NCBI RefSeq assembly: GCF_021311115.1
Contig: NZ_JAJTNP010000001.1
Span: 558,001-622,000, forward strand
Source of the DNA: Chryseobacterium gwangjuense
Lineage (GTDB): Bacteria; Bacteroidota; Bacteroidia; Flavobacteriales; Weeksellaceae
Length of the DNA stretch: 64,000 bases
Direction of reading: 5' to 3'
The notes below the pieces were generated by a model. That model was given only the letters and a program-made list of their open reading frames with translations, did no database searches and had not been told where the DNA came from. Shown in pieces: positions 8,951-16,281 of the stretch; position 1 is the stretch's first letter; every line of letters starts with the position of its first letter. The position numbers were made by a program, and so were the translations under genes.

Positions 8951-9025
8951 TTTATGATATTTATTTGATAATCTTGTAATTATTAATTAATTTCACAGTA
9001 ATTGTAACTCTGAAACATTACCTAA

Positions 9026-9457
9026 TTAGTTAGCACTAAAGAATATTTCATCATGTTTTAAACCAGCATTATAATCACAAATTCTATCTTGGTTTCCCCA
9101 TTTATTTTTACCTATTAATAAACCTCCAGCAATTATATAATATTTAAATCCTTTTGACTCTATTTCAAATATCCTCATATCATGCATCAGTAATTCTACA
9201 TCCATTCTGTCTGGTAATTCAATGCTCGTAATTTCTTTAATAGTCAATCCATTGATGATTGATGGTAAATCAATATACTGTATTTCCCAAAATTCAAAAT
9301 CTATATTGTATGAAGTATATTCATTAAAATCATCCTGATCAGGGTATTTCATTTCACTTCTTAAAATTAACGAAGAATGACTGACAGTGTATCCCCACAA
9401 TTTAAAGCATCGATTTGAGCTAAAAAAGTTTTCCATATTCAAAATATTGATATTCAA
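9026..9457 (-). CDS. Hypothetical protein, possible orphan immunity protein
   Basis: This 143-residue protein is rich in aromatic and acidic residues (NIDFEFWEIQYIDLPSI, YYIIAGGLLIGKNKWG). There is no signal peptide or recognisable catalytic motif. The first ATG is at 9457; an ATG at 9436 (MENFFSS) is a possible alternative start. It belongs to no family I can name. Its stop is followed 3 bp later by TGAAACATTACC (given as the plus-strand sequence), a motif also found just after three other candidate immunity genes in the window, which suggests it once belonged to an RHS cassette. Confidence 0.6.
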   Translation of the reverse strand: MNINILNMENFFSSNRCFKLWGYTVSHSSLILRSEMKYPDQDDFNEYTSYNIDFEFWEIQYIDLPSIINGLTIKEITSIELPDRMDVELLMHDMRIFEIESKGFKYYIIAGGLLIGKNKWGNQDRICDYNAGLKHDEIFFSAN

Positions 9458-9670
9458 ATATCTTATTATTTTTCTAAATTACTCCATCATTAACTCTGGT
9501 ACACGAGGAATGATCTTCTGTCATTTGTATCTGTTTTTCTTCAAAATTAGCAAGAGTAGTGAATCCCTACTCTTGTTTTTAAGATTGTCTTTTATAATGG
9601 ATGTTTAAAGTCAATGGCTTTATTTTTTGCAAAGCATTCATCACTAATTTTGAAGCATTACCAAAATCTG

Positions 9671-9976
9671 TTAAATTAATAGTAAGACTATTAAAAAATA
9701 CAGAAAATATATCAATATTACTATGAGAGGTATTAATGTAATTATTTTAATAAATAAATTATTATAATTTTTATTTATTAAAAAATTATATCCAGAGGCG
9801 ATACTAAAAAAAAGTAAACCTGGAATAAAATAAACTATTACAATAAGAATATTGAGGATTTTATGTGAATACATATAATCCATGAAGTTAATTAAAATAA
9901 TTATACTAGAAACGAATAAAATGAATAGAATAAGTAAAGGTATTGGTTTAGGAATTTTTTGTAATATACTTTTCAT
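9671..9976 (-). CDS. Small three-helix membrane protein, probable immunity partner of truncated upstream gene
   Basis: This 101-residue protein has almost no soluble part and three hydrophobic stretches: about residues 12-32 (PLLILFILFVSSIIILINF), 42-62 (ILNILIVIVYFIPGLLFF) and 77-101. Function is unknown. Its ATG follows the TAA of the truncated upstream frame by one base (TAATATG), the same coupling seen between RHS toxin tips and their immunity genes at 14461, 18110 and 20939. I therefore read it as the membrane immunity partner of a toxin whose 5' part was lost to the adjacent transposase element. Confidence 0.6.
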   Translation of the reverse strand: MKSILQKIPKPIPLLILFILFVSSIIILINFMDYMYSHKILNILIVIVYFIPGLLFFSIASGYNFLINKNYNNLFIKIITLIPLIVILIYFLYFLIVLLLI

Positions 9977-9977
9977 A

Positions 9978-10096
9978 TTATTTTTTGTTTAACATATTAA
10001 GGAAATAAAATATTGCTCTTTGATCTGCTGGGGAGTCACCTTCAGACCCAAAACTTCTTAAGTATTCATATGCATTTGACGCTTTCCTTATTGCAA
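9978..10096 (-). pseudogene. C-terminal remnant of a gene, possibly a toxin tip, truncated at the RAYT element
   Basis: An open frame enters from inside the left inverted repeat and ends at TAA 9978-9980. Its last residues include SNAYEYLRSFGSEGDSPADQ and end FYFLNMLNKK. No start codon belongs to this gene. Since the frame is coupled TAATATG to the membrane-protein gene, it is probably the tail of a polymorphic toxin whose upstream part was removed when the transposase element arrived or rearranged. Confidence 0.5.
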
Positions 10097-10132
10097 AATC
10101 CCCCCGCTGTCGCGCGAATCCTTTCGTGTGGC
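10097..10132. repeat. Left terminal REP-like inverted repeat of RAYT element
   Basis: This 36-bp end has a C-rich head and a palindromic part in which 10 bases pair across a short loop. It is the inverted partner of 10771-10806, with two differences. Confidence 0.85.
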
Positions 10133-10140
10133 TAAGAAAA

Positions 10141-10710
10141 CTATAAATCAAACATTCTAAAAACTATAATATCATCCAAAAGTCCTTTTTCATCAGAATA
10201 ATCAACCGCACTGCTATATTTATAATCTTCTGCACGAAAAACTAAACCTGCTTCAACAGGGTTTTGATGGATATAGTTAATTTTCTGACTGATAACTTTA
10301 TTACTCCATAATTCAATAGGTTTATTATCATGTCGCCAAAATTGATATTTGTTAACATTTGAGCTTTTTGCACCTTCTTTTAAAAAGTAATCCAATAAGA
10401 TTTCTCTTCTGCTTTCCTTAGGATTTTCTTTAATAGCCATTACAATTGAATTACTTGTAAACCTTTTCAAATCTCCAATCAATAACTCTGGTTTCTGTTT
10501 GTTTATACTTCTAAAAACCAAATGCACATGACTGGACATGATACACCAAGCATGAATTTCTAAACCTTTTGTTTTTTGGCAAAATCTTATACTTTCCAAC
10601 AAAAGTTCTTTATATTCATTTCGGATAAATACATCAAGCCAACCTACTACAGCAAAACTTATAAAATATAGTCCTTCTGGATTATGGAATTTATAATTTC
10701 TACTCATCAC
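10141..10710 (-). CDS. REP-associated tyrosine transposase (Y1_Tnp family)
   Basis: This 189-residue single-strand transposase is of the IS200-like Y1 (HUH) superfamily. The HUH motif is seen as H61-V-H63 in SSHVHLVF and the catalytic tyrosine as Y146 in INYIHQNPVEAGL, the signature of REP-associated transposases. ATGs at 10710 and 10707 are adjacent; the first is used. Known RAYTs bind and cleave REP hairpins. The REP-like ends a few bases either side of this gene would be its substrates. The frame is intact, so it may be active. The upstream region carries the right-hand repeat only 60 bp away. Confidence 0.9.
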   Translation of the reverse strand: MMSRNYKFHNPEGLYFISFAVVGWLDVFIRNEYKELLLESIRFCQKTKGLEIHAWCIMSSHVHLVFRSINKQKPELLIGDLKRFTSNSIVMAIKENPKESRREILLDYFLKEGAKSSNVNKYQFWRHDNKPIELWSNKVISQKINYIHQNPVEAGLVFRAEDYKYSSAVDYSDEKGLLDDIIVFRMFDL

Positions 10711-10770
10711 AATATGTTTTAGATAAAGATATAAAAATGCTAGTCTACAAAAAGTAATTATTAATAAAAT

Positions 10771-10806
10771 GCCACACGAAAGAATTCGCGCGGCAGCGGG
10801 GGGATT
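10771..10806. repeat. Right terminal REP-like inverted repeat of RAYT element
   Basis: Reverse complement of the left end with two substitutions. It includes the hairpin arms GCCACACGAA/TTCGCGCGGC and the G6 run, and fuses directly to the truncated traQ frame. Confidence 0.85.
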
Positions 10807-11220
10807 CTAATCTTAATAGGAATCCTTCTACTTTCTTCTTGTGAAAGTGATGAATTGGACATTCAGCAGAATTTTCCGTTTGAAGTTAAAGTACTACCTG
10901 TCAACAAAGCTATTGCACTTGGTCAAACCGATGCCATTAGCATGAAAATCCAAAACACAGGTAAGTATTCAGGAGTACAGTACTACTTTCGCTATTTTCA
11001 ATATGATGGAAATGGAAACCTAAACTATCAAATTGGTGGTAGCATTGAAAAGAAACCATTTATGCCCAACAAAGTCTATTTTCTTTCAGATGCAAAGAGT
11101 TCAGAAATTACCTTTTATTATACCTCCCAATCTACTATTTCGCAATCGTTTGACATCTGGATATTGGATAATTTTGGTAATGAAAGGCAATTGAGTTTTC
11201 AGTTTAATAATGCCAAGTAA
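10804..11220 (+). pseudogene. traQ: 5'-truncated conjugative transposon protein TraQ (DUF3872)
   Basis: The frame is open from the right end of the RAYT element and begins mid-way through a lipoprotein signal (ILIGILLLSSC), followed by ESDELDIQQNFPFEVKVLPV and GVQYYFRYFQYDGNGNL, which is the TraQ/DUF3872 pattern of Bacteroidota conjugative transposons. TraQ is an envelope component of the mating apparatus. No ATG, GTG or TTG lies between an upstream in-frame stop (10765-10767) and the coding region before the TTG at 10855, so the authentic start and first few residues are missing. The rest, to the C-terminal DIWILDNFGNERQLSF, looks intact. No other transfer genes are nearby, so it is a remnant of an integrated conjugative element. 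Confidence 0.75.
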
Positions 11221-11243
11221 GCCAAATGTCAAAAAAGATAAGT

Positions 11244-11290
11244 AAAAGGAACCGTAATTAAAATCAATAAAAAAGACGGTTCCTTTTTTG
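11244..11290 (+). terminator. Terminator downstream of traQ remnant
   Basis: A 12-bp perfect stem (11244-11255 with 11276-11287) has a 20-nt AT-rich loop; the arm itself ends in a T-run that continues to 11289. Confidence 0.75.
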
Positions 11291-11402
11291 TGATTATTTG
11301 CAGCAATTTATATATTTAACATTAGCTTTTAGGTAATTCACAAATCATAAAGGATAGATAAGAGGTAATTTTAGATTATTCAAAACTTTCCTAAAAAACA
11401 AA

Positions 11403-11428
11403 TACCGCCTCACCTTAACGAGGCGATA
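11403..11428 (-). terminator. Terminator of LemA-like gene
   Basis: On the minus strand a GC-rich stem (CGCCTC/GAGGCG, 11406-11411 with 11420-11425) is extended by A-T pairs and followed by TATTTGTTTTTT. It lies 46 bp after the stop. Confidence 0.7.
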
Positions 11429-11473
11429 TTAGATTATTGAAACTAAATTTAGCTTCAAAGATTACTATTCTCA

Positions 11474-12013
11474 CTATTTCAGTTCTCCCCCATTTTCAAT
11501 CCAATCATCAATTTTTTTTTGTTCTCTGATCAGGCTTTTATTGTCTCTGCCGTAATCAATTTTAAAGTAATCATATAATTCAACCTTATAATTTTTACGA
11601 ATATAGCTATAGGGAATAGCAGAGTATTTGATATTAAATTCTTTTACATTGGCATTATATAAATATAAATAATCATTTAATTTTTGATTAATCACCCGTA
11701 TACTCTTAATTCTTGTTAAGCTATCATTTAAAACATACTCATTAGATAATAATTCTTCTTTCTTATGCCTGGTTTTAATAAGTTCTTCAGTTTTATTGAT
11801 CAATGGAGTAATATTCTTTAGATTTTTATTGTTGAATAAGTTCTCATTTCTTTTATGTAGAAGTTTTATGTAATTATTCCAAGAAGTGTCTACTTTTGAT
11901 TTATCTGACAAAAAAGTATTTTCAACATTTTTTATTATAAAAAAAGCGCTCATAAATACTATTAAAATTGTTGCGATTGCCAAAAAAAGGCATCCATTTA
12001 CAGTTTTATTCAT
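11474..12013 (-). CDS. Divergent LemA-like single-pass membrane protein
   Basis: This 179-residue protein has an N-terminal membrane anchor (about residues 7-28, GCLFLAIATILIVFMSAFF), followed by a helical region beginning KVDTSWNNYIKLLHKRNENL. That region resembles the LemA family pattern of a short anchor and a helix with VDxxWxxxxxxxxxRxxL. The rest is charged and helical to a C-terminus of WIENGGELK. LemA functions are poorly defined. It starts 27 bp after the end of the broken RHS tip at 12041, the slot occupied by immunity genes elsewhere in this array, so it may act as an anchored immunity protein. The LemA assignment is from motif resemblance only. Confidence 0.55.
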   Translation of the reverse strand: MNKTVNGCLFLAIATILIVFMSAFFIIKNVENTFLSDKSKVDTSWNNYIKLLHKRNENLFNNKNLKNITPLINKTEELIKTRHKKEELLSNEYVLNDSLTRIKSIRVINQKLNDYLYLYNANVKEFNIKYSAIPYSYIRKNYKVELYDYFKIDYGRDNKSLIREQKKIDDWIENGGELK

Positions 12014-12040
12014 AAAGTTCTATTATCAAAAAATTTATAT

Positions 12041-13010
12041 CTACCATTTTCCTTTTGCGCCACCACCACCAAATCTTGTATGACTATCTGGAAAAATCAT
12101 TTTATAAACATCAATATCTAACCGTTCTATTTGATATAGGAGATATTTGTTTTTAATTTCAAGACTTAGTGTATTTGCACCAAGTGATGTAACAATACCT
12201 GCAACAATTGCTGAATATGCAGGATTATCTGCTTTAACTAGCCCTTTTTTATATACATCAAGCTTACCTACTATAATGTCATATACATTATTCAAAGATT
12301 TATAATCATCACTTCCATATATTTTCACTAAAGCTTTTCTTGAATATTGAAGAACTTGTCCATATTGGGTAGTTTCTAACAAAGCTTCAGACAATACAGT
12401 TTCTGCTATTTGAATATTTTTATTTAACTCATATTGCTTTTTATATTTAAGAGCTTTTTTAGTATCATCACCTGGCCCTTCCACAGCAGATTGCGAAAAA
12501 TCAAACTGAGAGAAATCAACACCTCCTGGTGTAAGACCAAGAAGAGCCAGTGCTTGGTTATATGTAATGGACACTCCGGTAACTCCGCTACCTCCTTCAG
12601 TAGCGTACATTTTAAAACCAAGCATTTGATTCATTAATGCTTGAAAAGTTCCAGACCCGTTATTTTCAGCAATAAAATTTTTGAGATCCTCTGGAGTTGA
12701 ACCGCCACTTGCATAAAACATTAACATAGTAGTAGGAGCCATTGTTCCTTTAATTTCATCACCTGGAGCTTGTGGTTTTCTCCCATCAGGGGTCAATAAA
12801 GCTTATAGGATTATTAAAAGCATAGTTATAAGGAGAATATCTTCTCATCATTTCTGCTAAGGGATCGATTATGCCCCATCTTCCGATGTCGCTCATATAC
12901 ATTCCTGTCCCATAGTCGTCCCATCCGGTTTCTTTTTGTATTTCTTTGCTGTTGTATTATAGGCAGGATTTTCTTCGATTGGGTCATAGCCAGTATGTTT
13001 CAATCTCAAA
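12041..13010 (-). pseudogene. Frameshifted RHS core plus toxin tip (orphan cassette 1)
   Basis: Reading leftwards, recognisable RHS-core segments occur in three frames: a LKHTGYDPIEENPAY piece near 12970-13010, then [11 protein letters not shown] to [18 protein letters not shown] (about 12795-12950), and finally the tip [10 protein letters not shown] to the end. A small deletion near 12960 breaks the first junction. An extra base in the G-run at 12789-12792 breaks DPDGR and puts a stop in the core frame. The tip shares the linker SITYNQALALLGLTPGG with cassette 2 and then diverges into about 130 helical residues of unknown function ending in a Gly-rich GGGGAKGKW. It cannot be translated as one protein. 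Confidence 0.75.
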
Positions 13011-13023
13011 AACTTTAAGATGC

Positions 13024-13059
13024 ACATAAAAACCATTGTAAGAAGAATGGTTTTTATGT
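13024..13059 (-). terminator. Terminator of immunity gene at 13114
   Basis: A perfect 14-bp stem (13046-13059 with 13024-13037) with an 8-nt loop lies 55 bp after the stop. It also marks the boundary with the next RHS fragment. Confidence 0.7.
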
Positions 13060-13113
13060 ACATTTTGAAATACAGATTTCTTAGAGTGAACTCTATAACT
13101 ATAGATTTTAAAT

Positions 13114-13596
13114 TTAATTATAATAATAATTATAATCTTCTAAACACCAATAACCATCTTCTTCTCTTGTAGCTTTTATTAAATCATGAGAAGGATGAGG
13201 TAATAATTTATTTATTGTGACAACAAAAATAAAAGCTTCTGTATTGGTCTTAAAATAAATGGGACTGCAGTATATTTCTTCTTTATAGTTTTTAACAGGA
13301 TCAGGAAAATTTTCTCTATCCAAGTTCTTATCCTTCCTATATTTTAAGAGTACTCCTTCTAAAATAGATGCATTAAATTTTTTCTTTGACTTTATTTTTG
13401 CAATTTTAGATTTGCTTGTATTCTTAGGACCATTTAGCAATCCTTCATACTTTATTGGAATTCCTAATTCAAATTTATTGAATGAGTAATTATAATGGTC
13501 TAATATCTGTGCGTAAAGGATATATTCATCTCTAGATATTTCTTGTGAGTGTAAGAAACTAAAACTTAATGTGAATAAAAATAATAATCTTTTCAT
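13114..13596 (-). CDS. Exported candidate immunity protein, paralogue A
   Basis: This 160-residue protein has a clear signal peptide (MKRLLFLFTLSFSFLHSQ) and a mature part starting EISRDEYILYAQILD. It is paralogous to the proteins at 13985-14461 and 17634-18110: all share EIS(K/R)DEYI(I/L)Y, a Lys-rich middle and the C-terminal DGYWCLE/FxxY. All three sit immediately downstream of HETWH metallopeptidase-like RHS tips or a remnant of one. Immunity is inferred from that linkage; a periplasmic location fits a toxin delivered across the outer membrane. Its ATG overlaps the stop of the upstream toxin remnant (TAATG). It is the most diverged of the three copies. Confidence 0.7.
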   Translation of the reverse strand: MKRLLFLFTLSFSFLHSQEISRDEYILYAQILDHYNYSFNKFELGIPIKYEGLLNGPKNTSKSKIAKIKSKKKFNASILEGVLLKYRKDKNLDRENFPDPVKNYKEEIYCSPIYFKTNTEAFIFVVTINKLLPHPSHDLIKATREEDGYWCLEDYNYYYN

Positions 13597-13780
13597 TATA
13601 AACTTAAAAAATCAATGGGTTGTATTCCTGTAACGATCCAAATATAATTACCATATTTGGTTCTATAATCTTTTTTATCGGGATTTATATTTTTAGGGAC
13701 ATATTGTAGTTCAAAATCATATTTAAGAAAGATTTCCTGCTTGTGTATTATAGCCTTAATGCTTTAATCCAAAAGGATAA
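13596..13780 (-). pseudogene. RHS metallopeptidase-tip remnant (internally deleted cassette)
   Basis: Minus-strand reading gives an RHS-core piece YYPFGLKH, a stop codon where a Gln is found in other copies, then GYNTQAGN. A separate frame KYDFELQYVPKNINPDKK follows and runs to a stop overlapping the next ATG. The last part parallels [15 protein letters not shown] of the intact tips at 14463 and 18112. Nearly all of the core and the toxin domain have therefore been deleted, leaving the two ends joined next to a still-intact immunity gene. Confidence 0.65.
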
Positions 13781-13928
13781 TAATTAAATATTTCATATTA
13801 GGATTTATTCCTATTGTATTCAAAATTTTCTGAAATTTAAGTTTAATCTATTTAAATCTGTTTATTTATAACAAGTATTGGGTACATAGAATTTGAACAT
13901 TTTATAATATATCAAAAGAGCTTAAAAC

Positions 13929-13961
13929 AAAAACGAATAATCTATTAAATTATTCGTTTTT
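13929..13961 (-). terminator. Terminator of immunity gene at 13985
   Basis: A perfect 13-bp stem (13929-13941 with 13949-13961) has a 7-nt loop and T-rich tails on both strands, 24 bp after the stop. Confidence 0.8.
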
Positions 13962-13984
13962 TATAAATCAAAGTAAACAATCTT

Positions 13985-14461
13985 TTAAAAATAAAATGTA
14001 TAATTCTCTAAACACCAATAGCCATCTTTTTCTTTTATAGCTCTAAATAAAAATTGCATAGGCTTAATAACCTTCCATTCGGTAATAATATAAATATAAG
14101 CTTCATTATCATTCTTAAAAAAAACATTACTACAAATTATTTTAATTTTAGAATCTTTTGAAGGATCTTTTATTTGCTCTCTACTTAAAGACTTATCTAA
14201 ACGGAATTTAGAAATAGCCTGATCAAGCTTATCCAAATTAATTTTTTTTTCTGAATTCAGCTTAGAAATTTCACTTTCAATTGGATCCTTTCTAACCAAA
14301 AGACTTGCTTTCTCATTAGGAGTAAGCCCCAAGGTAAACTTATTAACAGGAAAAGCTAATCTATCTAGTACTTGTGCATAGATTATATATTCATCTTTTG
14401 AAATTTCTTGTGAGAATAAATAATTACTCATCACAAAGAATATAATTATAAAATATTTCAT
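13985..14461 (-). CDS. Exported candidate immunity protein, paralogue B
   Basis: This 158-residue protein has a signal peptide (MKYFIIIFFVMSNYLFSQ) and a mature part EISKDEYIIYAQVLDRL. It is closely similar along its whole length to the 17634-18110 protein (shared KLNSEKKI, FRLDKSL, TEWKVIKPMQFLFRA) and more distantly to 13114-13596. It starts one base after the stop of the HETWH-bearing RHS tip (TAATATG), which strongly links the two genes. The likely job is to neutralise that tip in the periplasm, inferred from the conserved pairing. The family is not one I can name. Confidence 0.75.
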   Translation of the reverse strand: MKYFIIIFFVMSNYLFSQEISKDEYIIYAQVLDRLAFPVNKFTLGLTPNEKASLLVRKDPIESEISKLNSEKKINLDKLDQAISKFRLDKSLSREQIKDPSKDSKIKIICSNVFFKNDNEAYIYIITEWKVIKPMQFLFRAIKEKDGYWCLENYTFYF

Positions 14462-14462
14462 A

Positions 14463-15590
14463 TTACCATTTTTTTAAAAAATAATCAGGATTCATATTTG
14501 TTCTATTTATTACTTCGTCAAAATAAGCGTTCCTAAAAATTACTCCTTTTCTATTTATACTAGAGGGTGCATAATTTAATTCGAAATCATATGCTCTATA
14601 CTCAATAATTAACTTATGTATCTCATCTGCTTTAGAAGGATTAGAGTCTATTTCTTCAGCAAAATTAAATATTTTTGAATAGATTAGATTTTTAATATCC
14701 CATGCATGCCATGTTTCGTGGATAATATCAATTCCTAACTTCAAATAACTTTCAAAAGAACTTGCTCCAAAAGTCATTGTTCCGGTATTAGAGCCAGCAT
14801 CATATGGGGCTGTTACAGGTTTTTCTTTTAATAAGTCAACAATTATTTTAAAACTCCCACTCGTTTTATAAAGAGATTCTAGTTCAGGCACTTTTCTTAT
14901 AAACTTCATAATTGACTTTTCATTAGTACCAGGTTTGCCATTTAGTTTAACATTTGCCTTTGTCAACCAATCAGTAATAATCCCAGTTAAAGACATCATT
15001 GGATTAGATCCATCCACTCCAAACTGAGAAAAATCCACCCCACCTGGTGTAAGACCAAGAAGAGCCAATGCTTGGTTATATGTAATAGACACTCCAGTAA
15101 TTCCACTGCCACCACCTTCGTTTTCTTCAAGACTAAGTTTGTCCATTGCAGCAAAAAAATCTCCAATATTGTCTGATTGCCCAACAAACTCTATTAAAGC
15201 TCTATTATTTTTACTTCCACCGCTTGCATAAAACATTAGCATGGTAGTGGGCATCATTGTTGCTTCAAGTTTCTCTCCCGGAGCTTGTGGTTTTCTTCCA
15301 TCAGGATCGATATAACTTATCGGATTGTTATAAGCATAGTTATAAGGAGAATATCTTCTCATCATTTCTGCCAAGGGATCGATTACGCCCCATCTTCCGA
15401 TGTCGCTCATATACATCCTAGCTCCGTAGTCATTCCATCCGGTTTCCTGCTGTAATTCTTTACCGTTGTATTGGTAGTTGTAGGAAGGATTTCCTTGAGC
15501 TTGGTTATACCCTTGGTACTTTAACCCAAATGGATAATAATTATTTTCTTCAATGATCTCTGTTCCCGAACCATTTTGGGTATAGCTCAA
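14463..15590 (-). CDS. Orphan RHS core with HETWH metallopeptidase-like toxin tip (cassette 2)
   Basis: The frame gives 375 residues but has no good start: the first codon is TTG inside the core (RLSYTQNGSG). Upstream, the expected TDHLGNV is interrupted by about 45 bp of unrelated sequence, so it is probably a silent donor cassette. It contains RHS core YYPFGLKYQGYN to YIDPDGRK (about 19-100), linker SITYNQALALLGLTPGG (168-184), then the toxin domain [15 protein letters not shown] onward with a zincin-type HETWHAWD (HExxH at 291-295) and a C-terminal NPDYFLKKW. Known RHS cores close a shell around such tips. Expression would need recombination onto the full-length RHS gene at 20941. The tip is nearly duplicated at 18112. 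Confidence 0.75.
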   Translation of the reverse strand: MSYTQNGSGTEIIEENNYYPFGLKYQGYNQAQGNPSYNYQYNGKELQQETGWNDYGARMYMSDIGRWGVIDPLAEMMRRYSPYNYAYNNPISYIDPDGRKPQAPGEKLEATMMPTTMLMFYASGGSKNNRALIEFVGQSDNIGDFFAAMDKLSLEENEGGGSGITGVSITYNQALALLGLTPGGVDFSQFGVDGSNPMMSLTGIITDWLTKANVKLNGKPGTNEKSIMKFIRKVPELESLYKTSGSFKIIVDLLKEKPVTAPYDAGSNTGTMTFGASSFESYLKLGIDIIHETWHAWDIKNLIYSKIFNFAEEIDSNPSKADEIHKLIIEYRAYDFELNYAPSSINRKGVIFRNAYFDEVINRTNMNPDYFLKKW

Positions 15591-15705
15591 CCGTACTGAA
15601 CCACGTTCGTAGTCTTCGTAAAAGTTCTTCTTTTACTTGTCTATCTAAATGGTCTGTATAGCTGTAAATATACTTGTTTTTTGAAGAAAAATTATTAACA
15701 TAAAT

Positions 15706-15736
15706 AAAACAGGTAACCATTTAGATTACCCGTTTT
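15706..15736 (-). terminator. Terminator of lipoprotein gene at 15814; repeated cassette boundary
   Basis: An 11-bp stem with one mismatch (15706-15716 with 15726-15736) and loop CCATTTAGA. Almost the same hairpin and flanks recur at 17507-17537. In both places the next RHS-core fragment (NNLFSKNKY-like) starts immediately beyond it. Confidence 0.75.
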
Positions 15737-15813
15737 TAATTTTATATAAAATTTTATTTGTCAATATTGATTAATACAGAAAACCAACACTGCTGGAACA
15801 TTACCCCAGAATT

Positions 15814-16278
15814 TTACCGTTCCATAATCCCTACATCATTATACCAATTTTGCTTATTTGTATTTTTAGTTTTTAATTGTAGATCAGAAAGATCAGCATC
15901 TAATCGATCGTTATTGTAATGTGAAGTTATTTTTTTTATTTTATCTAAAATCTCAACACCATCTTTCTTATTGAAAAAATATCTTTGAATCTTGTTATCT
16001 TTATTTATTTGAACTAAAACTAACAATCCCTCATTGTATTTTTTTATTTTTGAGTAAGAAATTTCTTCGATTTTCATCAAATCTTCTTTTTCTAATTGAT
16101 AATTAACTACTGGGAAAATCTTCTCATTCCGCTTCCTATTTGTAAGAATAATTCGTCTCGATGGAGAGTTTTCATGCCCTGTATATCTTACAGTTATTTG
16201 ATAAACATTAATATTTTCAGTTTCTTTTTTAGAACAACCTAAAAATAATATAACTAAAACAATAAGTAAATTTTTCAT
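15814..16278 (-). CDS. Lipoprotein, candidate immunity protein of cassette 3
   Basis: This 154-residue protein has a lipoprotein signal peptide (MKNLLIVLVILFLGCSKKE, lipidated Cys at 15). The mature part is basic and strand-rich (YQITVRYTGHENSPSRRIILTN) and ends WYNDVGIMER. I do not recognise the family. It begins 3 bp after the stop of the RHS tip at 16282, the position of immunity genes in this array, so a membrane-anchored periplasmic immunity role is inferred. TGGAACATTACC lies 8 bp beyond its stop, a variant of the motif after three other such genes. Confidence 0.7.
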   Translation of the reverse strand: MKNLLIVLVILFLGCSKKETENINVYQITVRYTGHENSPSRRIILTNRKRNEKIFPVVNYQLEKEDLMKIEEISYSKIKKYNEGLLVLVQINKDNKIQRYFFNKKDGVEILDKIKKITSHYNNDRLDADLSDLQLKTKNTNKQNWYNDVGIMER

Positions 16279-16281
16279 ATT

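Larger units (their letters stand above)
10097..10806 (-). mobile_element. REP-associated tyrosine transposase (RAYT) element with terminal REP-like hairpins
   Basis: The 710-bp element is bounded by 36-bp inverted ends (10097-10132 and 10771-10806) that match at 34 of 36 positions and encloses one transposase gene. Each end starts AATCCCCCCGCTG and contains a 10-bp hairpin with G-T pairs. The GC-rich ends contrast sharply with the AT-rich surroundings. Two unrelated truncated genes abut the ends. Confidence 0.8.

Noticed and set aside
12424..12637. Overlapping small frames on both strands within the broken RHS tip
   Set aside because: They lie in other frames of the RHS tip that shares a linker with a second cassette; no independent evidence of coding.
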